DNA from: Platynereis dumerilii
Taxonomy: Eukaryota; Annelida; Polychaeta; Phyllodocida; Nereididae
DNA length: 64,000 bases
Assembly: GCA_026936325.1 (NCBI GenBank)
Contig: JAPTHN010000025.1
Span: forward strand, 4,432,001 to 4,496,000
Direction of reading: 5' to 3'
Shown one piece after another: positions 21,728-32,574 of the stretch. Under the pieces are notes generated by a model. The model saw only the letters and a program-made list of their open reading frames with translations. It ran no database searches and was not told the DNA's origin. The number at the start of each line of letters is the position of its first letter. Position 1 is the stretch's first letter. The translations under genes and the position numbers were made by a program.

Positions 21728-21932
21728 AGGGTTAGTCTAGTGGTAGCGTGCTAAGATGCCAACCGCTGGGTCCAGGGTTCGAATCCAGCTCTTGCTGGGT
21801 TACCTGTGCCTATGTTGGATGGCAGTTTCAATCATCCTTCCACTCAGTTTCTTTGCCGTGTCCTTCTCCGTCCTAATAATAGTCCAAATATGCATAAATA
21901 CAGGATGTAAAGCCCCAATCATCCGTCCATCT
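21728..21932 (+). mobile_element. tRNA-derived SINE, near full length
   Basis: A box GTTAGTCTAGTGGTAGCG, B box GGGTTCGAATCC, tail GGATGTAAAGCCCCAATC. It is followed by a (TA)n run at 21941-21967 and a T-run. Confidence 0.9.
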
Positions 21933-22166
21933 ATTGCTGTATATATATATATATATATATTATATATGTTTTTTTTTTTCATAGCATGACATTGTATTGT
22001 ATTCTGTTAGACTGTTTTGGATGTATTGGACTGTTTTTAGTCATGTATTTTGAGGTTTTTTCAAAAATTTTATTCCATAAAGCAATATTTATTAATTTGT
22101 TTGCTGTCAAATTACTGAGCCATTGCTATTGGATAGTACTATTATGTTGCAAGTGCCGTTACAACA

Positions 22167-22323
22167 CAGTGGCGGATCCAGAAAGGGTCATCTAGGGGGG
22201 GCCCGGCGTGTTTCGGCATTCGCGGGCCCGTGTCGCTGCTCATTTTCTTCAAAATACTATTGTTAATCTCAGTGGTCTAGGGGGGGCCCGTGCCCCCTAG
22301 GCCCCCCCCTGTATCCGCCACTG
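22167..22323. mobile_element. MITE with CAGTGGCGGATCCAG ends, 157 bp
   Basis: Inverted ends CAGTGGCGGATCCAG and CTGTATCCGCCACTG. CAACA flanks both sides (22162-22166 and 22324-22328). The interior is rich in G and C runs (GGGGGGGCCC). The superfamily is uncertain. A related copy lies at 37719-37889. Confidence 0.85.
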
Positions 22324-22507
22324 CAACAGACAGAGCTGTGTGCTTGCAGGATGTATATTTGCAGCAATATATGTTTGTATATTTTCAAAAAATTACAAAA
22401 AGAGTGTTCTGTGCCGTTCACTGCTGCCTAAAAATTTATGGCAAAATAACAAAATGAGGAATCTCAGGCATAAAAATGTGCAAATAAAAAATGTAACATA
22501 TATATCA

Positions 22508-22536
22508 CTAGCAATGTACCCGTCTTACGACGGGTA
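22508..22536 (-). mobile_element. Helitron 3' terminus
   Basis: Read on the minus strand, a perfect 8-bp stem (TACCCGTC, loop GTAA, GACGGGTA; 22517-22536) is followed by CATTG and then CTAG, with a T next. A short GC-rich hairpin just before CTRR, inserted before T, is the Helitron 3' signature. The body would extend to higher coordinates. The 5' TC end was not located and no RepHel protein is seen. Confidence 0.65.
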
Positions 22537-22539
22537 GAG

Positions 22540-23208
22540 TGGTAATGGAAAATGAACTATCATGTTGTTTATTACCTCTGTCTGTGGTTATTGTATATTT
22601 TTTCGAGAAATGTGGGGATAAGTGTTGCCCTTTCTTGCCCAGCTCGCCTCTCTAATCTTGCCCCGTCTTATTCACACCTCATGTTGTTCCCCTTATCATT
22701 CATTCAATAATAATCATCAGCCTCTTTATATAACCTATTCCTTGGAATCACTTGGCCACTGCCAGCCCACTGAGCAGTGGCCTACAGAGATTTAGATGCC
22801 CAACAGGTCAAGACATTGCCCAAAAATTTGCAAAGAATTTAATTAACATTGGACACGGTAGAAAAGTTTCCTGAGCGTTGATGGGCATTTCGAGTTCGAC
22901 TGTCACAGTGCAATGCCAGCAATAGCCAAGGCTGGCCCTGGACCGCTGAGACAGGGGTCATGAATCCTCCCATTGCATAATCATGAGATTTGAAGGACAT
23001 GATCTGGGAGAACTGAATTTTAAGGCATTTTCCATGTGCTTTCTTCTATTTTGTTCATGAATTCTAAAAGTATGTGTACCTTTTTTGCTGCTGACTGCAC
23101 CTTGTTTCATCTAAAATAGTCGGAGAATAAATGTTTAATGGTCCTCTGAAACTGTGGAAGTGATTTTCATCCTTATACATTGAACAAATGGCCTCTTCTC
23201 ATTGGTCC
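22540..23208. other. Non-coding, possible Helitron body
   Basis: If the hairpin at 22517-22536 is a Helitron end, this stretch is the neighbouring body. No coding frame or second terminus is recognisable. Confidence 0.3.
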
Positions 23209-23209
23209 A

Positions 23210-23562
23210 AAAAGTGTGATGTCATAACGAACACTTATGACATCATAGGTAATTCTTGTGATGTCACAATTGTGACATCACACATCAAAGTGAGGCTGAT
23301 GACTGTCTCTCACAATTTTTTTTTACATTTCTCACATTAAAATTTTTTTTAACATGCTAATCTTTGTTATGCTTTTAGAAGTAGTAAAAGTGTGATGTCA
23401 TAACGAACACTTATGACATCATAGGTAATTCTTGTGATGTCACAATTGTGACATCACACATCAAAGTAAGGCTGATGACTGTCTCTCACAATTTTTTTTT
23501 TACATTTCTCACATTAAAAATTTTTTTAACATGCTAATCTTTGTTATGCTTTTAGAAGCAGT
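23210..23562. repeat. Tandem duplication, two 176-bp copies
   Basis: Copies 23210-23385 and 23386-23562 differ at only a few positions. Each holds a hairpin (TGATGTCATA, 9-nt loop, TATGACATCA) and a perfect 26-bp palindrome (23257-23282 and 23433-23458) built from TGTGATGTCACAA and its complement. Confidence 0.95.
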
Positions 23563-23699
23563 GCGGTCAGCGGTCAGTAGTAAGGTACCTTAATCCAAAT
23601 TTTTTTAACATTTGGCTAAAAATTGTCTTATTTAGACTAATTCTCCCGATAGCATGTCAAAATCTCATTTTGCATTGGATGACCCACCAGGTCAAGGCC

Positions 23700-23745
23700 A
23701 GCCATGTGTCTTGTGGCAGATCCAGGGGGGGGGGGGATTAAGGGC
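23700..23745 (+). mobile_element. Possible end fragment of the GGATCC MITE family
   Basis: GTGGCAGATCCAGGGGG resembles the left terminus at 22167, but the right end is not found. Confidence 0.3.
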
Positions 23746-24023
23746 GTTTGAACTCCTCAATTAGTTCAATTGAGCCTGAAAATTCTAATGTTTAAAAAAG
23801 ACAATATTTTTTTGTTCATTTTCATTTCCGCTCCCACCCTGGGCCCTATTTTGATGGGCTCCAAAACACACAGAACATACATTAAAACCTCTTTACAATG
23901 CATGTCAGGTAGGCCATAGGCACATTAAAAAAAGCCATTGATGGGAAACTCAATTGTTTTTTTTTTGCAGGGAAATTATATAGAGGACTGTAAACATGGT
24001 AAATTCAGTGCATTTAGCATTTA

Positions 24024-24954
24024 CAGGGTGGTCAAAAAAAAACTTTACACTTATGAATAATTTTTTTTTTTTTTTTCATTGTAACAAATGCTTATTTTTC
24101 AATGCAAAAACAACTTGTATAGCAAAGAATAACTCTTCTAGAGACAATTTATTCATTCGGAGGTCCTTTAGGATTGATTACTTTTCTGCAGTGGGCCTAA
24201 ATGATGCAGAGGTGTCAAAAATGTAACTTTGTGTCTGTTTTTCCCATACAAACGTAACGGATGCCTTTATTGGGCAACTGAGGTCTGTGGTGTCTTGCAG
24301 GGATCCGCCTCTAAGTTTGCCCGTCCAGAATAATCACATTGATTGAGATCTTGTGACAACAGGGGCCATATTGTCCCGCTGAGAAACTTGTCAGAGCGAA
24401 CCTTGATCCAGTTGTGGGCTTTCCAAGGGAGTGTGGCTGATGCCCCGTCTTGTTTGAAGATCAAATTATCTGTGGCACTGTATGTCTTATCTATCCAGGG
24501 CTTTAGATGCTCTTTCAAGATGTTAATTTGTACTTTTCATGTGATTTCAACACCCTGATCATCCACCTTCAGACGGCTTTGTTTTAAAATCTTATAATGG
24601 CCATAGTGAAGTCTGAATTTGCTCTAGCACCTTCTGGTTTGTGCTGAATTGTGCCTCTGTCTTCTCAATTTCATTTTATGTTGTATTTATTTTGTCCTGT
24701 GAAGCTCAGTAGCTTCAAAATTGCTGATGGGCCATGAACAACCCGGAGTAGTAAAAACGCAGGAGCACTCCCGGCTTCCATTTTGTCTGCTATCAAAAAA
24801 GTAATGAACCGTTTTGATTATTAACCAATTTTCCAAAGATCTAACATACTTGGCTTGTAATAGTTGTATGCACAATAAGTACCGAGGCACCGACTCAATC
24901 ATGGCAGCCTGGAAAATGAAATATCAACTGTAAAGTTTTTTTTTGACCACCCTG
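24024..24954 (-). mobile_element. Tc1/mariner-type element, 931 bp, decayed
   Basis: Inverted ends begin CAGGGTGGTCAAAAAAAA on both strands and are flanked by TA (24022-24023 and 24955-24956). The minus strand keeps part of a DDE/D transposase (24267-24518). The rest of the coding region is scrambled. A second element with the same ends lies at 44632-45188. Confidence 0.9.
24267..24518 (-). pseudogene. Mariner-type transposase remnant
   Basis: The 83-codon frame carries NLIFKQDGASATLPWKAHNW, then WPLLSQDLNQCDY. These match the central FQQDGAPxH and WPxxSPDLNPxDY blocks of Tc1/mariner transposases. The usual His after the QDGA block is replaced and the Asn-Pro of SPDLNP is Asn-Gln. There is no intact N-terminal helix-turn-helix part or full DDE triad in one frame. 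It is a decayed fragment that would not encode a working enzyme. Confidence 0.8.
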
Positions 24955-24956
24955 TA

Positions 24957-25677
24957 AGAGAGACTGTGACACGTCCTCCCTCACTGGTGGCTTGCACTCA
25001 ACTGAAGAATATTGGACTTTGGACCACTTTTAGGCTCAGGGTATTACGTAATGCCATTGGCTTACCATATTTGCTTGATTGATAAACTCAGTCTGTTCCT
25101 GAAATGCTAAATTTTGAAAAGATAGATAATGTGGGCCTGACTGAAAGTTGAACATTTTGGGCCTATCCATCTACAATGAATAAAATATGCAATAAATTAT
25201 AAATGCTGCACCATAGAGCTGGTCAGGTTACATAACGTCATGCAGTTCATACAACGTTGTCATGGAGTTAGGGCCAAAGTGAGGTTCAATAGCAGCATGT
25301 CTGACATAAGTGTCATTGGGTTCACTTGCTATTTCATAATAAGTGTTGTTCAAGGAGAGAAACCAGTCAAATCATACTTTTGATGATGGCAAAACAAAGG
25401 AGACATATATAAAGAATGTGTGGCAGAGTTTCAGGCAAGTCAGGTAAGCCATAGCTGAGATCCTGCGTTACAGTTTATAGGCCTGGACAAATATAATGTA
25501 TCCTAGATAAGTATCTGTGCAAAGCAAACGTTGTAAGTGAGGGCAACGAAGGTGTTGGAATTCTACTACGGCAACTACTTCCAAGCTTTACCACTACACT
25601 AGATGGGAGTTAGTTCAGGAGCTTCAGTTGTTGTTATGAACCTGGTGGTGTTTTCGGCTCAATCGCTCGGTCCTGGT
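24957..25677. other. Non-coding, nothing recognised
   Basis: Unique-looking AT-rich sequence without exon-like frames. Confidence 0.45.
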
Positions 25678-25689
25678 TCAATTCCTGCT

Positions 25690-25909
25690 GGAGGGTTCAG
25701 GGTTGGTCTAGTGGTAGCTTGCTAGGCTGACAAATGCCAATCGCTGGGTCTAGGGTTCTAATCCAGCTCTTACCAGGTGACCTGGGCCTCTGACCCTCTG
25801 TTGTATGGCTGTTTTAGTCATCGTTCGTCTCATTGCTGTGTCCTCATCTTGTCCTTATTAGCCCACCAAATGCATAAATGCAGGATGTAAAGCCCCAATC
25901 ATGCATCCA
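25690..25909 (+). mobile_element. tRNA-derived SINE with target duplication
   Basis: Flanked by TCAATTCCTGCT (25678-25689) and TCAATTCCTTCT (25910-25921), 11 of 12 identical. A box GGTTGGTCTAGTGGTAGC. The B box is altered to GGGTTCTAATCC. It has the full body and tail. Confidence 0.88.
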
Positions 25910-25952
25910 TCAATTCCTTCTCTGTAAAATTTGTAATAGGCCTACAGCATTA

Positions 25953-26321
25953 CTACGACCAAGACCCAATAAAATGAAACCACGAGGTCCCCACTGTGGT
26001 TCCATCATAATTATGCCCGGAAAAATTTAAATTCATATTTTCAATAAAAAAATTGAAAATTGAGAAATATATGGAAAGAACAAAAACATAACTCATGCAT
26101 AAAAACTTGCAAAAACAAATCGTTACATGCGTCTTTGCAATAGTAAACATTGCAACTGAAACCAAGAGAATTTTGGAATTCTTTCTCCGTGCTGAGACTT
26201 TCTTTTGCCTTGTGGTAATCCATGCCTTGAATAACATCACCAACAACATTTCTCTCCTCTGCTCGCTACTAGCCCCGAGAAAATGGATTATGACTTGTAT
26301 CGGCCATTTTTCTGTTGCCAT
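25953..26321 (-). other. Uninterpreted minus-strand frames
   Basis: Two overlapping minus-strand frames (122 codons from 26321, and one containing MDYHKAKESLSTEKEFQN from 26223) look less repetitive than most here. No family is recognised. No convincing splice sites or homologous motif support a gene. Confidence 0.12.
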
Positions 26322-26327
26322 GGCAAC
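26314..26327. promoter_or_regulatory. Perfect palindromic RFX X-box-like motif
   Basis: GTTGCCATGGCAAC is a perfect 14-bp palindrome matching GTNRCC-N2-RGYAAC. It is not inside a recognised element. No promoter or gene start is demonstrated beside it. Confidence 0.4.
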
Positions 26328-26963
26328 CAGGAATTGTCCGGAATGCTCTTATATTCGACTCGCTAGTATATTTTGACACTTTGACCACTGGCGACGTGTC
26401 TGTGACTAGTTATCTGGACGGAGTCCAGATACTGTTTGGCTACACTACTACTTCTGTCAGCCTTGACTTCCTGCCAACTTTGCCAGCATTAAACATGACA
26501 TATAGTGGTTTACTCCACTCAGCTCCTATTTCACCTTCCACCTCTGCACACACGCCGTCCTAATGCGTCAGAGTGATGCAGCAGATAGATTAGGGCTAGA
26601 TCTATCTGTAACAACTGTAGATAGATGCATAAAGTGCCCAGAATAGGCAAAAATCACGAAATCTGATGCATTTGACTACTATCTGGCCCACCTGTCTGTA
26701 GCTTTTGGGGGACCAGTCCATTGGAATGCAGAGATTTGATTGGTCGATGCATAGAGTAGCTGGGGTTACCATTGGAATGAAGTGATGTGATTGGTTGATG
26801 TCGTCTGGCTGGTTCCTGCTGTCTTTGCTGCTGTAAACAAGTAGTTCTTGAGTTTCCCACTAGGGGGACACTCTCCGTAGCCATTTAGCGTGCAAAATGC
26901 GTACCAGCTGGTGTTGGGTTTGCCATGGTTGTCCTGAGATGAGATTACAACAATTAAATCATA
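26328..26963. other. Non-coding, nothing recognised
   Basis: The minus-strand frame 26654-26884 is Gln/His rich. It contains three similar SLHSNG/PIxSLHSNG repeats caused by a local ~60-bp DNA repeat (CATTGGAATG near 26719 and 26771). No gene call is supported. Confidence 0.35.
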
Positions 26964-26965
26964 TA

Positions 26966-27783
26966 CAGTGCAACCTCTCTATTTCGCAGTGCTTGGGGGA
27001 CATGCATTGACTGCCACGATATATCAGAGGTCGTCTCTACTTCGTGGTTGACTGCCATGTCATTTGTATATTAGATAACAGTGGCATTGCTAGTCTTGCA
27101 GGCAATTCTATAGATTCATTGTTGTTCTGCTACAGTTTAAATAGCAGTTGATAATGTCAACTCCCTACAACAGGACATTCTGGGATCTATAGATGTTGAC
27201 AGCAATTGGTGATTGGATGACTTAGCAGGCAATTAGGCTAATGGCAATTAAACAGATCACAGACCTAGGCCTGATACTCTTCAAACCTAATCAGCTGGCT
27301 TTATATGATATACTTGAAGGACATATCATTTCAAAAGTATTATTTAAATATCAAACTTTCAAGAATCAAGATCTTAAGACTCAGATTTGGGAAAGTGCAG
27401 TATAACAGGCAGAGGCTGCTAAGTCAATGTTGAGCACTGAGTATATATCTCCAATGAGTGATTGAATGGCAATTAGGTTTCACACCTTTGCAACTGAATT
27501 GAAAGCAGCTCTTGTTTGCTCGACAGTAATTGCACTGGGCTTAATTAAACTGCTTGATGACAATCAGCTTTGTCAGGCCCATATAGATCTATGCAGCTGG
27601 TAGGGCTGTAGACCTAAAGGCAATCAAGCATGACGCATGTACTTGGATACATGATGACGCAATAAAAGGGCCTTTGATGTGTCTGGCTGATTACTTGGGG
27701 GACATGGGGGCATCGTGAATTGCGGAGGTTCGCGATATAGAGAGTCGCGATATAGAGAGTCGTGATATAGGGAGGCTGCACTG
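26966..27783. mobile_element. Tigger/pogo-like TA-flanked element, 818 bp
   Basis: The ends are CAGTGCAACCTCTCTAT and, on the minus strand, CAGTGCAGCCTCCCTAT. TA flanks them (26964-26965 and 27784-27785). The right arm repeats GATATAGAGAGTCGCGATAT-type units. CAGT-start ends with CCTC-TAT resemble TcMar-Tigger elements. No transposase is present. Confidence 0.8.
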
Positions 27784-27885
27784 TAAAGGATATTTGTGTG
27801 TAACCAAATACAGTTTATGAATTATGATTATCTCATTATTGTCATAAATCATCTATCATGTAGATTTTTTGAGATCAATAGAAAC

Positions 27886-28040
27886 CGGGGGGTCACCTTG
27901 GGGGGTCACCTTGGGGGGTCACCTTGGGGGGTCACCTCGCGGGGGTCACCTCGCGGGGGTCACCTCGCGGGGGTCACCTCGCGGGGGTCACCTCGCGGGG
28001 GTCACCTCGCGGGGGTCACCTCGCGGGGGTCACCTCGGGG
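27886..28040. repeat. GGTCACC minisatellite, 13-14 bp unit, 11 copies
   Basis: GGTCACC starts at 27891, 27904, 27917, 27930, then every 14 bp to 28028. The first units read GGTCACCTTGGGG and later ones GGTCACCTCGCGGG. The long Gly/Ser/Arg-rich frames here are repeat artefacts. Confidence 0.97.
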
Positions 28041-28720
28041 AATCACATGCACCGTCTAGTTTGACTTAGGCAATCGTCGTGAATCTCTGATATTTCTACC
28101 GTGAGAAATCAACCTGTTACCTGTATATATCTGAAGGTCAATTGAATGATTGGCCTAGATCTGCTGCCAAATCTAAATGTCATCAAAGGCACTTCCAAGA
28201 AAGTGCCTGATAAGTGCAATATATCTTTTTCCTGAGATATTTGACTTGTTTTGTCAATAATATACACTCATGTGCCATTGCAAAAAATGCATCATGATAT
28301 TACTCTACATAACTCAGTCTTAACACGACTTGTCAAGCCCTACAAACTTTCATCTCTCCCAATTCAACATAAGTATCAATCAAAACACTTTTGAGCGTTG
28401 CTGCATGTCTAGCAAAATATGCATTTCTCCCTCTCAAGGCCACTTCAGGCTAACACCCTCATAAAATGGACCCCGTGCTACTGTAATTCAGCATACCGAA
28501 CGACTAGCCCTAGCTTGTTTTACAATGGTCAGGTCGATTATCACCGTCCAGATATGCAAATTCCAATTTGCCTTCTAGTTTGAGATGAGTTTGTGAAAGT
28601 GTCAAATATTTTGAAAGGGTCAGATATTTCGAAGATCTAGTTGATGTATGGTTAATAGCATTTTGGGGTCCAGTCAGGCCACAGTATCACATCATGACAT
28701 ATTTGTATTGTGTACTATAT

Positions 28721-29450
28721 CAGTGTCCGCATTGGGCACTCGCCCGGTCGCCAAATATGACCTCAAAAGGGCCTGGGCGAGTAGGATTCTACAGCTACTG
28801 GTCCGTTTGGGCGAGTAGCTTCTTGCATGCCTATTATCGCCCATGGCTACATGCGTCATTTCCGTGCTAAGACAGAGAGCAATAAGCAAGGCTTTTGAAT
28901 TCTTTAAGTGGCCAGGATGGCAATCAACTCATCTGATTGCAACTCAGACTGTTCTAGCTTTCTTTTGACACCTTCTGAAGGTAATTTTACCCTATGAAGT
29001 CAAGTGCTTTTGAGATGACCTGTCAAAGCTGACACTCCCTGGTCAAGTGCAATTAAGCAATTAGGCCCAACTCAGAAACCTGAAGCCTACTCCAAGTATA
29101 AGAATTTGTCATAAATGGAACAAATAAATGGCTATTCCCTAACACATAATGAAGAAAGGCTAGGAAACAAAGTAAAACCATGACATCATCTTTGATTAGA
29201 TGAATAATACTCTTTCATTAGGTGAAAAAAAAAAGTTTTTTGTCAGAAAGGCTAGATTGACCAGAGTTATTTAAGCACATCATTAAGTTTTAATGATTGA
29301 TTGTTTGAGGACCCAAAATTATTACCTACGACTGATCTCTAAATATATAACTAAATAATTCGGACCAGCAAGAATATGCCCGGACCAGTAGGTCATCAGA
29401 GCTACTGGTCCGTTTGGACCACCAGCAAATTCAATGAAGGGCAGACACTG
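28721..29450. mobile_element. TIR element, 730 bp
   Basis: The ends are CAGTGTCCGC and, on the minus strand, CAGTGTCTGC. CTATAT flanks both sides (28715-28720 and 29451-29456). Both arms carry CTACTGGTCCGTTTGG motifs (near 28793 and 29402) and GGGCGAGTAG or CGGACCAGTAG motifs. No coding part. The superfamily is uncertain. Confidence 0.7.
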
Positions 29451-29552
29451 CTATATTTGTTGATGTATTCGAGCTGTATAACCGTATAGTTGGGGGCGAA
29501 AAATTGATATAAATTTAAGAAATATATTGAAGATTAGAATAGATTTAGAACT

Positions 29553-29712
29553 TGTGCTTTATGTCCGGTGTTTATATCCTTTAAGCTGAAAAGACTGGAG
29601 GAAACAGCGATAAGGCAAAGGATGATTGAAACTGCTGTCCAAAATGGGTCCAGGTGACCTGGCCAGAGCTGGATTTGAACCCGGGACTCGATAATTGGAA
29701 GGTGAACAGATC
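29553..29712 (-). mobile_element. SINE, second subfamily
   Basis: On the minus strand: CCTTCCAATTATCGAGTCCC, GGGTTCAAATCCAGCTCTGG, ATTTTGGACAGCAGTTTC, then a shortened tail. The block between A and B boxes differs from the main subfamily. Confidence 0.75.
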
Positions 29713-30027
29713 TGCAGATCTTCCTTGAAGACTGGTGGATGGATGATATATGTGTTGATAGACAAATGAAACACTTCGACAATCTGAAATATATTTGATA
29801 GACATAGACTGACCCATTATTCATATTATTGGACCTGTTCAGTTTAGATAATGCTACTTTGGCCAATTTTTGCAAAATCTCCACGACTTGATTCAGTTTG
29901 TATGTCAGTTATACACTCCTTGCTCTGGGTTATTATTTCCTCTACAAGATCTGTAAGTTTCGTCCAAGTTCCATTGCTGCTGTTTGTAGCTAGGTCTAAC
30001 TAATCTTTTTGTAACACAACAAAGCTT

Positions 30028-30112
30028 GAGGGTATCTCCTTGAGGGAATTCCTCTTGGAGGGGAATCCTTGGGGGGTATTCCTGAGGGGGTTTCCTGCTT
30101 GGGATTCCCCTT
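30028..30112. repeat. Short degenerate tandem repeat (GGAATTCCT/GAGG)
   Basis: About six imperfect units of 13-15 bp around TTGAGGGAATTCCTC and GGGGTATTCCTGAGG. Confidence 0.6.
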
Positions 30113-30639
30113 TTGTGTGTGCATCCATGCATAACAAGTCAGATCAGAGGTTACCCCGATTATTTTCTGGTCTATTAGCCCCATGGGGATTAAGACATGG
30201 AAAAGGTTGACTCTGCAATGCTTTGGGGTGGGTACCATCACTGATTATGCAGATGGGGTGTTTTGAAGCCGAAAATAAGGGCTGTAGAAACATAACCCTG
30301 ATGGTCTCACTGGACATGTATCATATTTTCTGGCCGTATCCGACCCTATTGCATCGCCAGGAATTCGCCACAGTTAATCTTACATCGCAAAATGACCTTA
30401 TGACCTATGGAAATAAATGTACTTTACTGAGTCCCACATTATCAGGTTCTTGATAAAATTGCATTTAATTGAATGTGTTGTGTTTATAGTAAGTCTGTCT
30501 GCAAATGTTTTTTTAATGTTGACTATTTACATCGCTTGTAAAAGAACGAGAAAAAAGGAAACCGCTGTTCTGGAAGATGTCAATATAAAGAAGATTAAAC
30601 AAACCATGGAACAAAGATTGGTTGGGTCATCGGTCATGT

Positions 30640-30754
30640 GAACCTATGTTTAGCAGCAGTTTCAATCATCCTTCGCCTCATTGCCATGTCCTCCTGTCCT
30701 AATTAGCCAACCAAGTGCATAAATACAGGACGCAAAGTCCAATAATCTATCCAT
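30640..30754 (+). mobile_element. SINE 3' two-thirds
   Basis: ACCTATGTTTAGCAGCAG, TCATCCTTCGCCTCATTG, CAGGACGCAAAGTCCAATAA. Confidence 0.85.
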
Positions 30755-31119
30755 TGAGCTGGGGTTATTCTTTTGCTCAACTGCAATTCGAATGAATATG
30801 GTAATTTGTGTCTTTTCACTCTTTGATCGTGTTAACATGGTAAATGTGCCTATGTTGTGTGTAATACAAAGGCAGGTTAATGTGAGGGTCATATTTTTCT
30901 TATTTCTCTAGTGGAAAAAAGAAGCTACATTGTACATGGGTAAATGCCAGAAATGCTGAAGAGTCACATGCCACCTTTGTGTTATACATTGTTATATCAC
31001 TGATGAGAACTTGGTTAAACTTATCTCAGGTTTCTAGATTGGATTTTGAGAGATATGTTTAATGATGGTGTCGTCTTGTGTTATTTCCTCACTGGACTCC
31101 CATTTGCCTGTTACTGAGT

Positions 31120-31272
31120 TTGATCCCAGAACCTGGCAGGGTCAGTAATTGACCTATGTTGGATGGTAGTTTGAATCATCCTACGCCCTCATTGCAGTGT
31201 CCTCCTCCTGTCCTAATAATTAGCCTATCCTGCTATCTCAGTACATGATTCAGGATGTATCAGCCCAATGAT
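31120..31272 (+). mobile_element. SINE, strongly diverged
   Basis: GACCTATGTTGGATGGTAG, ATCCTACGCCCTCATTGC, TCAGGATGTATCAGCCCAAT. Insertions sit between the body and tail blocks. Confidence 0.7.
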
Positions 31273-31925
31273 TCAGCGATGTATCAATCATGCATCCTTC
31301 GAATCGAGACTGGGACATTCTGAACCAACAAGCCATGATGCTTTTTACCAGTACCATGATGCTTTGTTACTCATAAGTGTGTCTGAGCCTTTCCAATTCA
31401 TGATGATTGATTATGGATATGTTCTGTATTGGAAAAACATATCCAATACATTTCTTTGACTCCCAAAGTTCTCATGTCTGGACAGTCTGGTCATCTCGTG
31501 TATTTCTTTCTCCTTATCTACCGTCGTAATCTATTGCAAAATTTCTGATCTTATCCGAGATTTCTCTCGACTTGTTTCTGTCTTGGTCTCCTGGAATAAA
31601 AAGGTTCTATTGACCGCAGGAGATTTGTGACTCCCGTTTCGGAACTTTTTTGGAAGATAATCATCGATAGATTGCTGAGATTGACCAAGATGAATGAGTT
31701 TTATCAAAGGTCTATATATGGACTGCCTCAATGATCTGTCTATTTTTAGTAAATTTGGTTAATAATCTTGAGAAATCTTGAGATTGGCACATAATGATTG
31801 AGTTTGTGCAATTAGGTAGAACCGTATTTCCTCGAAAAGCACATACACTCCCATTTGCGAATGGGTCGCTCCTGAAATAGTGCGGGTTGTTGAAAATTTG
31901 ACTCTTTTAAAAACCTCCTAATAAA

Positions 31926-32030
31926 AGCCTGCCTCTTTCTCAGAATCTCTTTCTCGGAGTCTTATTTCTCGGAGTCTCTTTCTCGTATTCTATTTCTCAG
32001 AGTCTATTTCTTGGAGTCTCTCTGCTGAGT
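31926..32030. repeat. TTTCTCGGAGTCT degenerate tandem repeat
   Basis: About seven imperfect units of 13-17 bp, for example TTTCTCGGAGTCTTA and TTTCTCAGAGTCTA. Confidence 0.75.
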
Positions 32031-32308
32031 CGCAGGAACTGACCTTCCGTGTTGTTAGTATTTGTTACATGCAATCATTATGCTGATTAATATTAGATAA
32101 TTTTGTACATTTGTAAGCAAATTGAGCAATTAACTAGTTCTGTTTTGATTGCAAAATAATAGCTATGGTGTAGTGATGAATCGCATCTGGTTGTCCTGAG
32201 ATTATGATGAAAGGTTGTTGTTGGGAGCTTTAATATTGTAAATCGCTGACACTGGATTTGTTGGCATACACTTGTATATATATATATGTGTATGTAAAAT
32301 GTCTGCAA

Positions 32309-32354
32309 ATAAAAGGGTGCTGATGGGGCGTAAAACACAAACTCACTCACTCAC
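32309..32354 (+). mobile_element. 3' tail of a different SINE or LINE family
   Basis: GGTGCTGATGGGGCGTAAAA, then CACAAACTCACTCACTCACT. The GGGGCGTAAAACAC block with a CACT-repeat end is a typical retroposon tail, distinct from the main SINE. The upstream part is absent. Confidence 0.5.
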
Positions 32355-32366
32355 TGCAAATAAAAG

Positions 32367-32561
32367 GGGGGGGGGATTGTTGGTCTAGTGGTAGCGTGCT
32401 GGACTGCCAATCGCTGGGTCCAGGGTTCGAATCCGACTCTTGCCAGGTCACCTTGGCCTATATATAGATGTTGGGCGGCTGTTTCAATCATCCTTCGCCT
32501 CATTGCCATGTTCTCCTCCAGTCCTAATATACAGGACGTAAAGCCCCAATCATCCGTCCAT
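32367..32561 (+). mobile_element. tRNA-derived SINE with target duplication
   Basis: Flanked by CTGCAAATAAAAG (32354-32366) and CTGCAAATAGAAG (32562-32574), 12 of 13 identical. The A box lies in TTGGTCTAGTGGTAGCG and the B box is GGGTTCGAATCC. The AATTAGCCTACCAAGTGCAT block is deleted near the 3' end. Confidence 0.9.
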
Positions 32562-32574
32562 CTGCAAATAGAAG

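Noticed and set aside
26041-26321. Minus-strand exon candidate (MDYHKAKESLSTEKEFQN)
   Set aside because: Composition is plausible but two frames compete, no domain is recognised and acceptor/donor signals are poor.
27886-28040. CRISPR array
   Set aside because: Units are contiguous with no spacers, in a eukaryotic minisatellite. No cas-like gene is present.
27796-28069. Collagen-like GVTSRGSPRG frames
   Set aside because: Product of the 13-14 bp GGTCACC minisatellite, not a gene.
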